Shown here: positions 50,471 through 59,945 of the stretch, piece by piece | Layout: each line of letters begins with the position of its first letter | Position numbering within the stretch: position 1 is the stretch's first letter | Made by a program: the position numbers and the translations under genes | The notes under the pieces: generated by a model | Seen by the model: only the letters and a program-made list of their open reading frames with translations | Told to the model about the DNA's origin: nothing | Database searches by the model: none | Source: Acidimicrobiia bacterium | Lineage (GTDB): Bacteria; Actinomycetota; Acidimicrobiia; Acidimicrobiales; Bin134 | Reading direction: 5' to 3' | DNA length: 64,000 nucleotides | NCBI GenBank assembly: GCA_009843865.1 | Contig: VYCQ01000023.1 | Span: forward strand, 1 to 64,000

Positions 50471-51735
50471 CAGCGGATCACCGTGACGATGCTCTCTCGG
50501 AGGGGCACCTTGTGGCGTTGCGAGTTGTTCGCCCATTTGTCGCCCCTGGTGCGAATGACCTCAATGCTGTAGTCGGAGAATCCCGCTCCGAGGGCCAGCC
50601 GCCCGATTATCTCGTCTGTTGGGACGTGGACCCCATATGGAGCTGAATCCCCCAGCACGAGGATAAATGGGCATCCGGGTTTCAGCGCCGTGTGCGCTTG
50701 CAGGATTACCTGAGATATGTCTTCAAAGTAGCCAGCCGTCATCATGTCGTAGGACTTATTGCCTGACTTTCGTTTACGGAGTTCCCCAAGTCGCGACACG
50801 GCATTTTGTAGTTCAGCGTGGATTTTAGCATCTAGTAATTTTACGATGGGCATTGCCGCCGTGTCTACCATCTTGCCCCTGCGCACCTGAGTTGTGGCTG
50901 CCATCATCAGCTTGTCGCGGACGTTGGTTGTGATGTCGGCCCAACTGTTGTAGAGACCCCAGAAATAGGTCTCCATCCTGGTACGGTCGGCGTAGTCGTA
51001 GTTGTTTAGGTACGGTGGAGACGTGAGGATCAGGTCCACATTGCCTTCTCCTGTGTGCGATATGAGGTTCCTAGCATCGCCCTTCACTAGCTTATGCTTT
51101 GACCGGAGAGCGGTGAACGTCTCCACGTCATCCGCCATCAGAGCGCACCGCTTGGAGAACTCTTCGAAAGCGTTGCGTTTTATCTTGCGCTTAGCGAACT
51201 TGCTGGGTGCTATGTAGGGCCACCCTGCCCCAGCTGAAGTTGTGTCCCTCAGCGTTGCTGTGAGGGCCAATTTGAAGAAGTCTTGGCGTTCAGATGTCAG
51301 TGCTAAGACTTCGGTTTTCAGGGCATAGAGCTGTTTCAAGTTGTCGGTGTCGAAGCACTTATAGATCAGATCAGGCCATTCCGCTGTATCGAAGTATTTC
51401 TCAGACAAGAGATCGTGTGCTTGCTCTACGATGATAGCCGCCTCTTTTTTTAAGAGGTCCGTGTCGTGATTGGAGTCAAGTTTGGTCTGAGCCACCCAGT
51501 GGACGAATGGGTGCGCTTCTACGCCTATCGAGTCAATCCCCAGTGACTTCGCTGACAGCGATGTAGTTCCTGTTCCCACGAACGGATCGGCAATGAGGCT
51601 GCCCTTTCCGATTGAAAATTGCGCGCATTTCGCCTCAACCAGCTTGTGAGAGTATCCCGCAGGGTATGTGAACCATCTGTGAATTGGGGCGTTTAAGCTG
51701 TCTTTGAACGTTCCGTAGTTGGATATCTTTGTCAT
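50470..51735 (-). CDS. SPPY-type DNA methyltransferase (type II modification enzyme)
   Basis: ADPFVGTGTTSLSAKSLGIDSIGVEAHPF (motif I) and LTSPPYLNNYDYADRTRMETYFWG (motif IV). Confidence 0.9.
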   Translation of the reverse strand: MTKISNYGTFKDSLNAPIHRWFTYPAGYSHKLVEAKCAQFSIGKGSLIADPFVGTGTTSLSAKSLGIDSIGVEAHPFVHWVAQTKLDSNHDTDLLKKEAAIIVEQAHDLLSEKYFDTAEWPDLIYKCFDTDNLKQLYALKTEVLALTSERQDFFKLALTATLRDTTSAGAGWPYIAPSKFAKRKIKRNAFEEFSKRCALMADDVETFTALRSKHKLVKGDARNLISHTGEGNVDLILTSPPYLNNYDYADRTRMETYFWGLYNSWADITTNVRDKLMMAATTQVRRGKMVDTAAMPIVKLLDAKIHAELQNAVSRLGELRKRKSGNKSYDMMTAGYFEDISQVILQAHTALKPGCPFILVLGDSAPYGVHVPTDEIIGRLALGAGFSDYSIEVIRTRGDKWANNSQRHKVPLRESIVTVIR

Positions 51736-51796
51736 GCCGCCAATTCCTCCATACTTTTACGGACGAGTTATGTGTTTGTGATCAGATCTGCGGGCC

Positions 51797-51809
51797 ATGT
51801 CATTGACAT
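51797..51809. promoter_or_regulatory. Short inverted repeat ATGTCA-T-TGACAT upstream of the SPPY methyltransferase
   Basis: Perfect 6-bp arms, 1-nt spacer, about 62 bp upstream of the methyltransferase start. Confidence 0.25.
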
Positions 51810-52198
51810 AATGACTGACCGAATATTTGACTTTGCCGTGTGCATAGCCCATCTTTTCTAGCTAGTTGTACGCTTTTCATTTGTTTATGAACACAGTAGC
51901 GCTGCACTTGGTGCTGTTAGTGACAAAGGCTGAAGCTTGTAGTTTGCTTGTGTTCTGGTGAGGCGCTTGTAGCTCTTCCTCACTGATCTCCTGGATCATG
52001 AAGACACTCTATCGACATAAGTGACAGTTTACTTTCAATAATTTTCAGCACATTGGTATTCTTTGTTCATAGTGATCTGTTGTACTGTCATTCTTGTGTG
52101 CTTTCCGGTTAGGTTGTTTATTTCATACACACCGTTAACAGAAGAACTCACCGTTGGTACTTAGTTCAATCCGCTATAAGTTCCTTCTCGAAAGTGCT

Positions 52199-53326
52199 TT
52201 ATTGAAGGCGTTCGGTCACATAGTCGATGCAGGCGCATAGCGCAGCTATGTCAACCGGAGGGGTAGCAGGAAATAGAGCTACACGGAGTTGGTTGCGACC
52301 TAATCCACGGTAGGACTCCACATCCACAATGCCGTTGGCCCGTAACACTTCAGCTACGTCGTCTGCTTTCACTTCGAGGAGGTCAACGGTGGCCACCACA
52401 TGGCTGCGGATAGTGGGGTCGGTTACAAAAGGAGTGGTAAAGCTACGGCTCTCGGCCCAAGAATACATTATGTTGGCCGATTCTGTGCAGCGGCTTGCAG
52501 CCCAACTCAGCCCGCCGTTGGAGTTGATCCATTCTACTTGATGCACGGTTAGGAATATGGTGGCTAGCGCTGGGGTGTTATAAGTCTCGTTTTTGCGGGA
52601 GCTGTGAAGTGCAATGGAAAGATCTAAAAACGGGGGTATCCAACGGTCGCTAGCTCCGAGGCGTTCAATGCGCTCAAGGGCCGCTGGTGAACAGCAGGCA
52701 ATCCAAAGCCCGCCGTCGGCGGCTAGGCATTTTTGTGGTGCGAAGTAGTACACATCGGTTTCTAAGGGATTAAACAACAACCCTCCAGCGCCAGAGGTGG
52801 CATCCACTAGCACCAGACCTTGCTGGCTAGGGCGGTGCAGTTCCATGGACACTCCGGTGGAGGTCTCGTTTTGGGTCAGTGCATAAGCATCAATTGAGGG
52901 GTCGGCTTGAGGTTGTGGATGGGTGCCAGGTTCAGAGGTGAGGATCATCGGATCTTGCAGGTGGGGTGCAGCGGCCACCCCGCTGGCGAACTTGGCTGAA
53001 AATGCCCCAAAGCTGAGATGTTGGCTGCGCTGTTCAATCAAGCTGAAGGTGGCAGCATCCCAAAAACCGGTGCTGCCGCCGTTACCCAACAACACTTCGT
53101 AGTCGTCGGGGATTTGCAGTAGTTCTGCTATCTCAGAGCGTAGTCGATGCACCATGTTTTTGACGGTGGCCTTACGGTGGCTGGTGCCCAAAAAGTCGCT
53201 GGCTGCTGTTGCAAGGGCAGTAACAGCGGCTGGTCGCACTCGCGAGGGGCCGCTTCCAAAGCGCCCATCTTCAGGCAAAATGTCGGACGGAATGGTGAGG
53301 TTAGCTGTTGGCGCGGGGTTGTTCAC
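52199..53326 (-). CDS. serC: Phosphoserine transaminase (actinobacterial/mycobacterial type)
   Basis: [84 protein letters not shown]. Confidence 0.95.
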   Translation of the reverse strand: MNNPAPTANLTIPSDILPEDGRFGSGPSRVRPAAVTALATAASDFLGTSHRKATVKNMVHRLRSEIAELLQIPDDYEVLLGNGGSTGFWDAATFSLIEQRSQHLSFGAFSAKFASGVAAAPHLQDPMILTSEPGTHPQPQADPSIDAYALTQNETSTGVSMELHRPSQQGLVLVDATSGAGGLLFNPLETDVYYFAPQKCLAADGGLWIACCSPAALERIERLGASDRWIPPFLDLSIALHSSRKNETYNTPALATIFLTVHQVEWINSNGGLSWAASRCTESANIMYSWAESRSFTTPFVTDPTIRSHVVATVDLLEVKADDVAEVLRANGIVDVESYRGLGRNQLRVALFPATPPVDIAALCACIDYVTERLQ

Positions 53327-53349
53327 GAGTTACACATTACTCTTTGAAC

Positions 53350-54531
53350 ATGGCTCGTTTATCGCAGCGCGTTACAGCAATTACACCGTCGGCAACTTTG
53401 GCTGTGGATGCCAAAGCGAAAGCTCTTAAGGCTCAAGGCATTCCGGTTATTAGCTTTGGTGCCGGTGAACCCGATTTTCCCACGCCCGAGCCGATCTTGG
53501 AGGCTGCTCGTAGGGCAGTAGATGATCCCCGCAACCACCGCTATTCCCCTGCTGGAGGTTTGCCAGAGTTGCGGGATGCCATCGCTGCTAAGACCAAGAG
53601 GGATTCTGGCTTAGAAGTGCCCGCTTCACAAGTGGTGGTTACCAATGGGGGTAAGCACGCTGTGTACAACGGTTTGGCTGTGTTGCTGAACTCTGGTGAT
53701 GAGGTGTTGCTGCCTGCCCCTTACTGGACAACTTACCCCGAGGCCATCTCGCTGGCTGGTGGAGTGGTCGTAGAGGTACCCACAGCTAGGGATGAGGGGT
53801 TTTTGGTTACTGTAGAGCAACTTGAGGCGGTTCGTACAGCGCGCACCAAGGCTCTGGTGTTTGTGTCGCCATCTAATCCCACCGGGGCGGTCTATCCCAC
53901 AGAACAAGTAGAGGCTATTGGCCGCTGGGCTGTTGAGAACGATGTGTGGGTTATCACAGATGAGATATACGAGCACCTCACTTATGCGGACAACAAGTTC
54001 AGCTCAATGCCAGCGGTGGTGCCTGAGGTGGCTGACCGCTGCGTGGTTATTAACGGTGTGGCTAAAACCTATGCTATGACTGGTTGGCGGGTGGGTTGGT
54101 TGATTGGGCCGCCGGATGTGGCAAAAGCTGCGGTGAACCTGCAATCTCATCAAACCTCCAACGTTTCCAACGTGGCACAGCAGGCAGCGCTAGCAGCCGT
54201 CAGCGGCCCGCTAGATGCGGTAGCTGAGATGCGAGCTGCGTTTGATCGTAGGGGGCAAACTATTTATCAGATGCTGAATGCCATCTATGGTGTGATTTGT
54301 TTGAGACCTCAAGGCGCTTTTTATGTATTTCCTTCTTTTGAAGGTGTGCTGGGCCATCGGGGAGTGCCTGATAACACCTCTGATTTAGCCGAGTGGATTT
54401 TGGATCAGGCGCATGTGGCAATTGTGCCTGGAGAGGCTTTCAGCGCCTCAGGTTACGCACGGCTTTCTTTTGCCCTTGGAGATAACGATCTAGTTGAGGG
54501 GATTGGTCGCATTGCCGACCTGCTGGCGTGA
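53350..54531 (+). CDS. aspC: Pyridoxal phosphate-dependent aminotransferase, aspartate aminotransferase type
   Basis: [71 protein letters not shown]. Confidence 0.93.
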   Translation: MARLSQRVTAITPSATLAVDAKAKALKAQGIPVISFGAGEPDFPTPEPILEAARRAVDDPRNHRYSPAGGLPELRDAIAAKTKRDSGLEVPASQVVVTNGGKHAVYNGLAVLLNSGDEVLLPAPYWTTYPEAISLAGGVVVEVPTARDEGFLVTVEQLEAVRTARTKALVFVSPSNPTGAVYPTEQVEAIGRWAVENDVWVITDEIYEHLTYADNKFSSMPAVVPEVADRCVVINGVAKTYAMTGWRVGWLIGPPDVAKAAVNLQSHQTSNVSNVAQQAALAAVSGPLDAVAEMRAAFDRRGQTIYQMLNAIYGVICLRPQGAFYVFPSFEGVLGHRGVPDNTSDLAEWILDQAHVAIVPGEAFSASGYARLSFALGDNDLVEGIGRIADLLA

Positions 54532-56480
54532 TCCAAGCGAGGGCTATAAAGCAAGCTTTGCCTTATGGAAGCTGGCCGTCGCCCATATCGGCTAGGTCCC
54601 TGGTTGTTGATGTAGCGCTTCCCACGAGCGTGTGGCATCAAAAGGGCCGTATGTGGTGGACAGAAACTCGTCCTGCGGAGTCGGGGCGCAGCGCGCTTGT
54701 GTGCGACGGCGTGGATTTGTGGGGTGAGGTTTCGGTGCGTACTCGAGTACACACTTACGGGGGAGGGGCTTGGTGGCCTGATGGGGATGATGGTGTTTTT
54801 GCTTGCAACGATTTGGACGGTCGTTTATGGCATGTGTCAGCCGAGGGGTACCCCCGCCCAGTAGCAGCGCAGCCACAGTTTAGCCACGGTTTGCGTTACG
54901 CCGATGGGCGTTGTGTCCAAGGCGCGGTGGTGTGCGTGCGCGAGAACCACCATGTAGACGGCGAAGAAGTCAATCAGGTTGTGAGGTTTGCAGTCGACCC
55001 TGCTGGTGTATCAGGTTTTGGCAACCCCGAGGTGGTGGCTGAGGGTGCCGACTTTTATGCGTCTCCCCGTCTCAGCTTTGATGGAAAACATCTGGCTTGG
55101 GTTCAGTGGAATCACCCGAACATGCCTTGGGATCAAACCGAGCTGTGGTTGGACGGCCAATGCGTGATTGCCGATCAGGGTTCTGTGGTAGAACCTCAGT
55201 GGGACGCTCAGGGCAATTTATACGTGGTAAGCGACCGCAACGGCTGGTGGAACTTGTATTATCTTGTTGCCGGTGAGCTAGAACCGGTGCTTCAGATTGA
55301 AGCGGAACTGCATCGTCCTGCTTGGGTGTTTGACGATCCCAGCTACGCTGTGTGCGAGGACAACACTGTGGTGGCTGTGGCCATGCGCGGCTCGGTAGGT
55401 GAGCTTTGGTGTATTCCCCCACTTAGCCATGACTCAAAGCCAGTTAACCCAGCGACCATAAGCATCTCTCAAGCTGAGCCCTTGGATCTGCCTTGGACTT
55501 CTTATACGAGTTTGCGGTCAGCAGGCCCACACACTGTCTGTGCAATCGTGGCCTCGCCTACTCAAGAACCTACTGCGATGCGCATTAACGTGGCTGATGG
55601 ATCATACGAACCGCTTCGACCGCCAAGTCATGTTCGAGTAGACCCCGACTACATCTCAGAGCCTCGTCCCATTAGTTTTCCTACCACTAATAATGCCGTG
55701 GCTCATGGGCTTTATTATGAGCCCACCAACCCCACCGCCGCGGCACCTCGAGGCGAGCTTCCACCACTTTTGGTGCTCAGCCACGGTGGGCCGACCGCCG
55801 CGGCCCGCAGCGGGATGCAACTTGGCATTCAATATTGGACTAGCCGTGGGATAGCGGTGGTTGACGTGAACTATAGGGGTAGCACCGGATACGGCACCGC
55901 TTATCGGAAGGCGCTGTTGGGTCAATGGGGGGTCAGTGATGTTGATGACTGTGTAGCGGCGGCTCTTTATTTGGTGCGTAATAAAGAGGTTGACGGTGAG
56001 CGCCTTATCATCTCTGGCAGCAGTGCCGGGGGCTATACCACCTTGTGTGCTTTGGTGTTTCACGAGGTGTTTGCCGCTGGGGCTAGTCGCTACGGCATTG
56101 CCGATTTAGCCGCCTTGGCTTCGGATACTCACAAGTTTGAAGCTCACTACACCGATCAACTGGTGGGACCTTACCCACAAGCAGTCGAAACCTATAAAGC
56201 TCGCTCGCCTATACATTTTGTGGATGAACTTGAAGTTCCCATGCTCGTGTTACAAGGCTCAGAAGACCCCGTTGTGCCACCTAGTCAGGCTGAGATGATC
56301 GTGGGTGCTTTGCAGGAGCGCTCGATTCCAGTGGCCTATTTGCTGTTTGAAGGCGAACAGCATGGGTTTCGCCAAGCCGCCAACATTGTGAGGGCGCTTG
56401 AAGCTGAGTTGGCTTTTTTTGCAGAAATCTTGGGATTTAAACCAGCCGATGCCATCAAGCCACCGCAGATACACCGTTAA
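54528..56480 (+). CDS. S9 family peptidase (prolyl oligopeptidase-like)
   Basis: N-terminal propeller-like region, [39 protein letters not shown] (catalytic Ser), [18 protein letters not shown]. Confidence 0.93.
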   Translation: MIQARAIKQALPYGSWPSPISARSLVVDVALPTSVWHQKGRMWWTETRPAESGRSALVCDGVDLWGEVSVRTRVHTYGGGAWWPDGDDGVFACNDLDGRLWHVSAEGYPRPVAAQPQFSHGLRYADGRCVQGAVVCVRENHHVDGEEVNQVVRFAVDPAGVSGFGNPEVVAEGADFYASPRLSFDGKHLAWVQWNHPNMPWDQTELWLDGQCVIADQGSVVEPQWDAQGNLYVVSDRNGWWNLYYLVAGELEPVLQIEAELHRPAWVFDDPSYAVCEDNTVVAVAMRGSVGELWCIPPLSHDSKPVNPATISISQAEPLDLPWTSYTSLRSAGPHTVCAIVASPTQEPTAMRINVADGSYEPLRPPSHVRVDPDYISEPRPISFPTTNNAVAHGLYYEPTNPTAAAPRGELPPLLVLSHGGPTAAARSGMQLGIQYWTSRGIAVVDVNYRGSTGYGTAYRKALLGQWGVSDVDDCVAAALYLVRNKEVDGERLIISGSSAGGYTTLCALVFHEVFAAGASRYGIADLAALASDTHKFEAHYTDQLVGPYPQAVETYKARSPIHFVDELEVPMLVLQGSEDPVVPPSQAEMIVGALQERSIPVAYLLFEGEQHGFRQAANIVRALEAELAFFAEILGFKPADAIKPPQIHR

Positions 56481-56566
56481 TCTCAGCAGCCACCTAACCA
56501 CAAACTGGCCTTTAGGGATCATTTCGGTCGTATTCTGCTGTAAGCCATGTTCTATCCTGAGGGTTA

Positions 56567-58177
56567 ATGAACAGCGTGGTTTCTGACTCAACATCTTCTT
56601 GCAGAGTGCTGGTTGCCGAAAAGATTGCTGATATTGGTTTGGCCAAACTACGACATGCAGGTCACCAGGTGGACGTGCGCACGGGCATGTCCTCAGACGA
56701 ACTTTTAGAGGCAGTACAAGGGGCTAATGCCCTGATCGTGAGATCGGCTACCCAGGTAACAGCAGAGGTGATTCAAGCAGGCAAAGACCTGGTAATCGTG
56801 GGTCGAGCTGGAGTGGGTTTAGACAATGTGGATGTGGCTGTCGCCACTCAACACGGCGTGTTGGTGGTGAATGACACCTTGTCTAACATCACTTCAGCCG
56901 CAGAGCACACCATGGCATTGATGTTGGCTCAAGCTCGCAACATTCCTCAGGCCCACTCCGCTCTTGTTCAGGGCCGTTGGGAACGTTCCCGCTGGGAGGG
57001 AATTGAGTTGTGCGATAAGACCCTGGGAATCATCGGCCTGGGTCGCATTGGCAGGTTGGTAGCTGAGCGGGCGTTGGGATTCGCCATGCGGGTGATCGCC
57101 AGTGATCCTTATGTGTCTGAAGAGATTGCTCGCCGCAGCGTTATGTCGTTGATGTCGGTGGAGGAGTTGGTGGCTCAATCCGACTTCATCACCATTCATG
57201 TGGCTCGCACACCAGACACCATCGGGCTTATTAACTCTGAACTCTTGAGGTTGGCCAAACCCAACCTGCGCATTATCAACGTGTCCCGCGGCGGTATCGT
57301 ACACGAGGCCGATTTAGCTGAGGCAGTGGTTTCTGGACGCATCGCTGGTGCTGCTTTAGATGTATTTGACGGTGAGCCCATCACCGAATCTCCGTTGTTT
57401 GGTTTGGATTCGGTTGTGGTTACCCCTCACTTGGGTGCGAGCACCTCTGAGGCCCAAAGTAAAGCCGGAGATGCCATAGCAGAGCAGGTGTTATTGGGCT
57501 TAGCAGGGGAGTTCGTGCCCGCGGCGGTGAACGTGCCCGCTAAGGAAGTACCTGACGCGTTACGCCCCTATTTGCCTTTGGGTGAGCAGTTGGGTCGACT
57601 GTTCGGCACGTTGTGTGACCGCCTGCCAGAGGTGTTGGATGTGGAGTTGTGCGGTGAGATCGGCAAGTTTGACAACGCCGTTGTGGTTATGTCGGTGGTG
57701 CGGGGTTTGTTGAGCGCCGTGTCGGACATGCATGTCAGCTATGTGAACGCTTTAGACATGGCCAAAGAGCGGGGTATGGAGGTACGCGGCAACAGCACTC
57801 CCACAGTGAAAGACCATGTGAACTTGCTGACCGTAAGAGGCGGAGACCATAGCTTGGGCGGACGTTTAGATGGAGTTCATAAAGAACCGGTGCTGGTGTC
57901 CGCCGACGGCCACACCTTGCACATGTCTCCGGCTCAGCACATGATCTTTTTGTCTAACGAGGATCGTCCCGGCATCATTGGATTGGTGGGCACCTTGCTA
58001 GGTGATGCTGGCATCAACATTCAAGACATGAACGTGGGCCGATCTTCAACTGGCGAGGGTGCCTCTATGGTGATTGCCACAGCGCAGCCCCTGCCTAAGC
58101 AGGTGGCTGTCGAGCTAGAGGCCATAGATGGCGTGAAAGCTGCTCGCTATATGGGCTTAGCTGTGGCACCGGCATGA
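56567..58177 (+). CDS. serA: D-3-phosphoglycerate dehydrogenase
   Basis: LIVRSATQVTAEVI, VGRAGVGLDNVDV, LGIIGLGRIGRLVAERA, NVSRGGIVHEADLAEAV, C-terminal ACT domain (SNEDRPGIIGLVGTLLGDAGINIQDMNVGR). Confidence 0.97.
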   Translation: MNSVVSDSTSSCRVLVAEKIADIGLAKLRHAGHQVDVRTGMSSDELLEAVQGANALIVRSATQVTAEVIQAGKDLVIVGRAGVGLDNVDVAVATQHGVLVVNDTLSNITSAAEHTMALMLAQARNIPQAHSALVQGRWERSRWEGIELCDKTLGIIGLGRIGRLVAERALGFAMRVIASDPYVSEEIARRSVMSLMSVEELVAQSDFITIHVARTPDTIGLINSELLRLAKPNLRIINVSRGGIVHEADLAEAVVSGRIAGAALDVFDGEPITESPLFGLDSVVVTPHLGASTSEAQSKAGDAIAEQVLLGLAGEFVPAAVNVPAKEVPDALRPYLPLGEQLGRLFGTLCDRLPEVLDVELCGEIGKFDNAVVVMSVVRGLLSAVSDMHVSYVNALDMAKERGMEVRGNSTPTVKDHVNLLTVRGGDHSLGGRLDGVHKEPVLVSADGHTLHMSPAQHMIFLSNEDRPGIIGLVGTLLGDAGINIQDMNVGRSSTGEGASMVIATAQPLPKQVAVELEAIDGVKAARYMGLAVAPA

Positions 58178-58216
58178 CCGTCTAGACATAATCTGAACAC
58201 AAAAGAACCTCAGGCG

Positions 58217-59926
58217 ATGAATAGAAAATTAGGATCACATCCTCAACAGCCCTCGGGAATGCCTATACACAAGTATCGGGCGTTTGAGCCAGTGCATCTC
58301 ACTGACCGTACCTGGCCCGACGCTGTGCTCAAATCAGCCCCTAGGTGGTGCTCGGTAGATCTACGCGACGGTAATCAGGCATTGATTGAGCCTATGAACC
58401 CGGATCGCAAGTGGACGATGTTTAATGCTTTGGTGGATGCTGGATTTAAAGAGATTGAGGTGGGTTTTCCCTCGGCATCTGCTGCCGATTTTCAGTTTGT
58501 GCGTGAGATCATCGAACAAAAGGCCATTCCCGCAGATGTGCGTATTCAAGTGTTAACGCAGGCTCGACGCGATTTGCTGGAACGCACATATGAGTCCATT
58601 GACGGGGCTGAAGATGTCATCGTGCATTTCTATAACTCAACCTCCTCGCTTCAGCGGCGGGTGGTGTTTGGTTTAGACATGGACGGTATTGCCACCATAG
58701 CTACGCAAGCAGCCGAGTGGTGTCGTTCGCTGGAAGGTCAGGTTCCTAATACTGAGGTGTATTACGAGTACTCGCCTGAGTCCTTCACCGGCACTGAGTT
58801 AGCGTTTGCCAAGCGTGTTTGCGACGAGGTGGTGGACATCTTGGCTGAAGGCAACCGAAACCCGGTGATAGTGAACCTGCCAGCTACCGTAGAGATGGCT
58901 ACCCCCAACATTTATGGCGACATGATCGAGTGGATGCACCGCAATTTGGTTCGTCGCGAGCGAATTGTGTTGAGTCTTCATCCTCACAACGACAGGGGGA
59001 CTGCGGTAGCCGCAGCCGAGTTTGGGCTCATGGCTGGTGCCGACAGGGTAGAGGGCACCTTGTTTGGTAACGGGGAGCGCACCGGCAATGTGGATGTTGT
59101 GAACCTGGCCATGAACCTGTTCAGTCAAGGGGTTGACCCTGAGCTGGCTATCTCCGATATCAATGCCTTGCGTCGCATTGCTGAGGAATGCAACCAGCTT
59201 CCTGTTCATCCCCGCCATCCCTATGTTGGCGATTTGGTGTACACAGCCTTTTCGGGGTCGCACCAAGATGCTATCAAGAAGGGTTTTGAGGCCATGGAGC
59301 GCTCTGGTGAAGAGCTGTTTGAGGTGCCTTACATACCGGTAGATCCCGAGGACTTAGGTCGTTCTTATCAGGATGTAGTGCGGGTAAACAGCCAGTCGGG
59401 TAAAGGTGGGGTGGCTTATCTGTTGCAAAGCAAGAGCCAGCTAGATTTGCCACGGCGTATGCAGGTTGAGTTCAGCCAGATGATCCAACAAATAGCCGAT
59501 GAAACAGGTGAGGAGATCAGCGCTGATCAGATTCATAGCGAGTTCGCCACAGCTTATTTGGATTTAGATGAGCCATATCGGTTGCACGGCTATGAATCGG
59601 CTCAAAACGCGCGGGGAGCTGATCGTACGGTGGTGACGGCCCGGCTCAGCGTAGGCAACGAACAGGTAGTGGTACACGGAGAAGGCAAAGGATCATTGGA
59701 TGCCTTTACTAGCGGGCTGAATGAGATCATCAGCACTCCTGTTGAGGTGGTGGCTTACCATGAGCATTCGCGCGGCGGCGGCACTGATGCTGAAGCGGTT
59801 GCTTACATCGAACTCTTGGTGGAGGGTCGAGAGCTTTGGGGCTGCGGTATCCACACAGACATCACGACCGCATCTATGCGGGCTATAGTGAGCGCGCTGA
59901 ACAGGGCTTCAGCGGGGTTGGCTTGA
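58217..59926 (+). CDS. leuA: 2-isopropylmalate synthase
   Basis: WCSVDLRDGNQALIEPMNPDRKWTMFNALVDAGFKEIEVGFPSAS, SLHPHNDRGTAVAAAEFGLMAGADRVEGTLFGNGERTGNVDVV. Confidence 0.97.
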   Translation: MNRKLGSHPQQPSGMPIHKYRAFEPVHLTDRTWPDAVLKSAPRWCSVDLRDGNQALIEPMNPDRKWTMFNALVDAGFKEIEVGFPSASAADFQFVREIIEQKAIPADVRIQVLTQARRDLLERTYESIDGAEDVIVHFYNSTSSLQRRVVFGLDMDGIATIATQAAEWCRSLEGQVPNTEVYYEYSPESFTGTELAFAKRVCDEVVDILAEGNRNPVIVNLPATVEMATPNIYGDMIEWMHRNLVRRERIVLSLHPHNDRGTAVAAAEFGLMAGADRVEGTLFGNGERTGNVDVVNLAMNLFSQGVDPELAISDINALRRIAEECNQLPVHPRHPYVGDLVYTAFSGSHQDAIKKGFEAMERSGEELFEVPYIPVDPEDLGRSYQDVVRVNSQSGKGGVAYLLQSKSQLDLPRRMQVEFSQMIQQIADETGEEISADQIHSEFATAYLDLDEPYRLHGYESAQNARGADRTVVTARLSVGNEQVVVHGEGKGSLDAFTSGLNEIISTPVEVVAYHEHSRGGGTDAEAVAYIELLVEGRELWGCGIHTDITTASMRAIVSALNRASAGLA

Positions 59927-59945
59927 GGATTTCATTACAGAAGAT

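Noticed and set aside
51860-52000. 41-aa reverse ORF MIQEISEEELQAPHQNTSKLQASAFVTNSTKCSATVFINK as a possible control protein
   Set aside because: No HTH pattern, no clear SD; cannot be supported as coding
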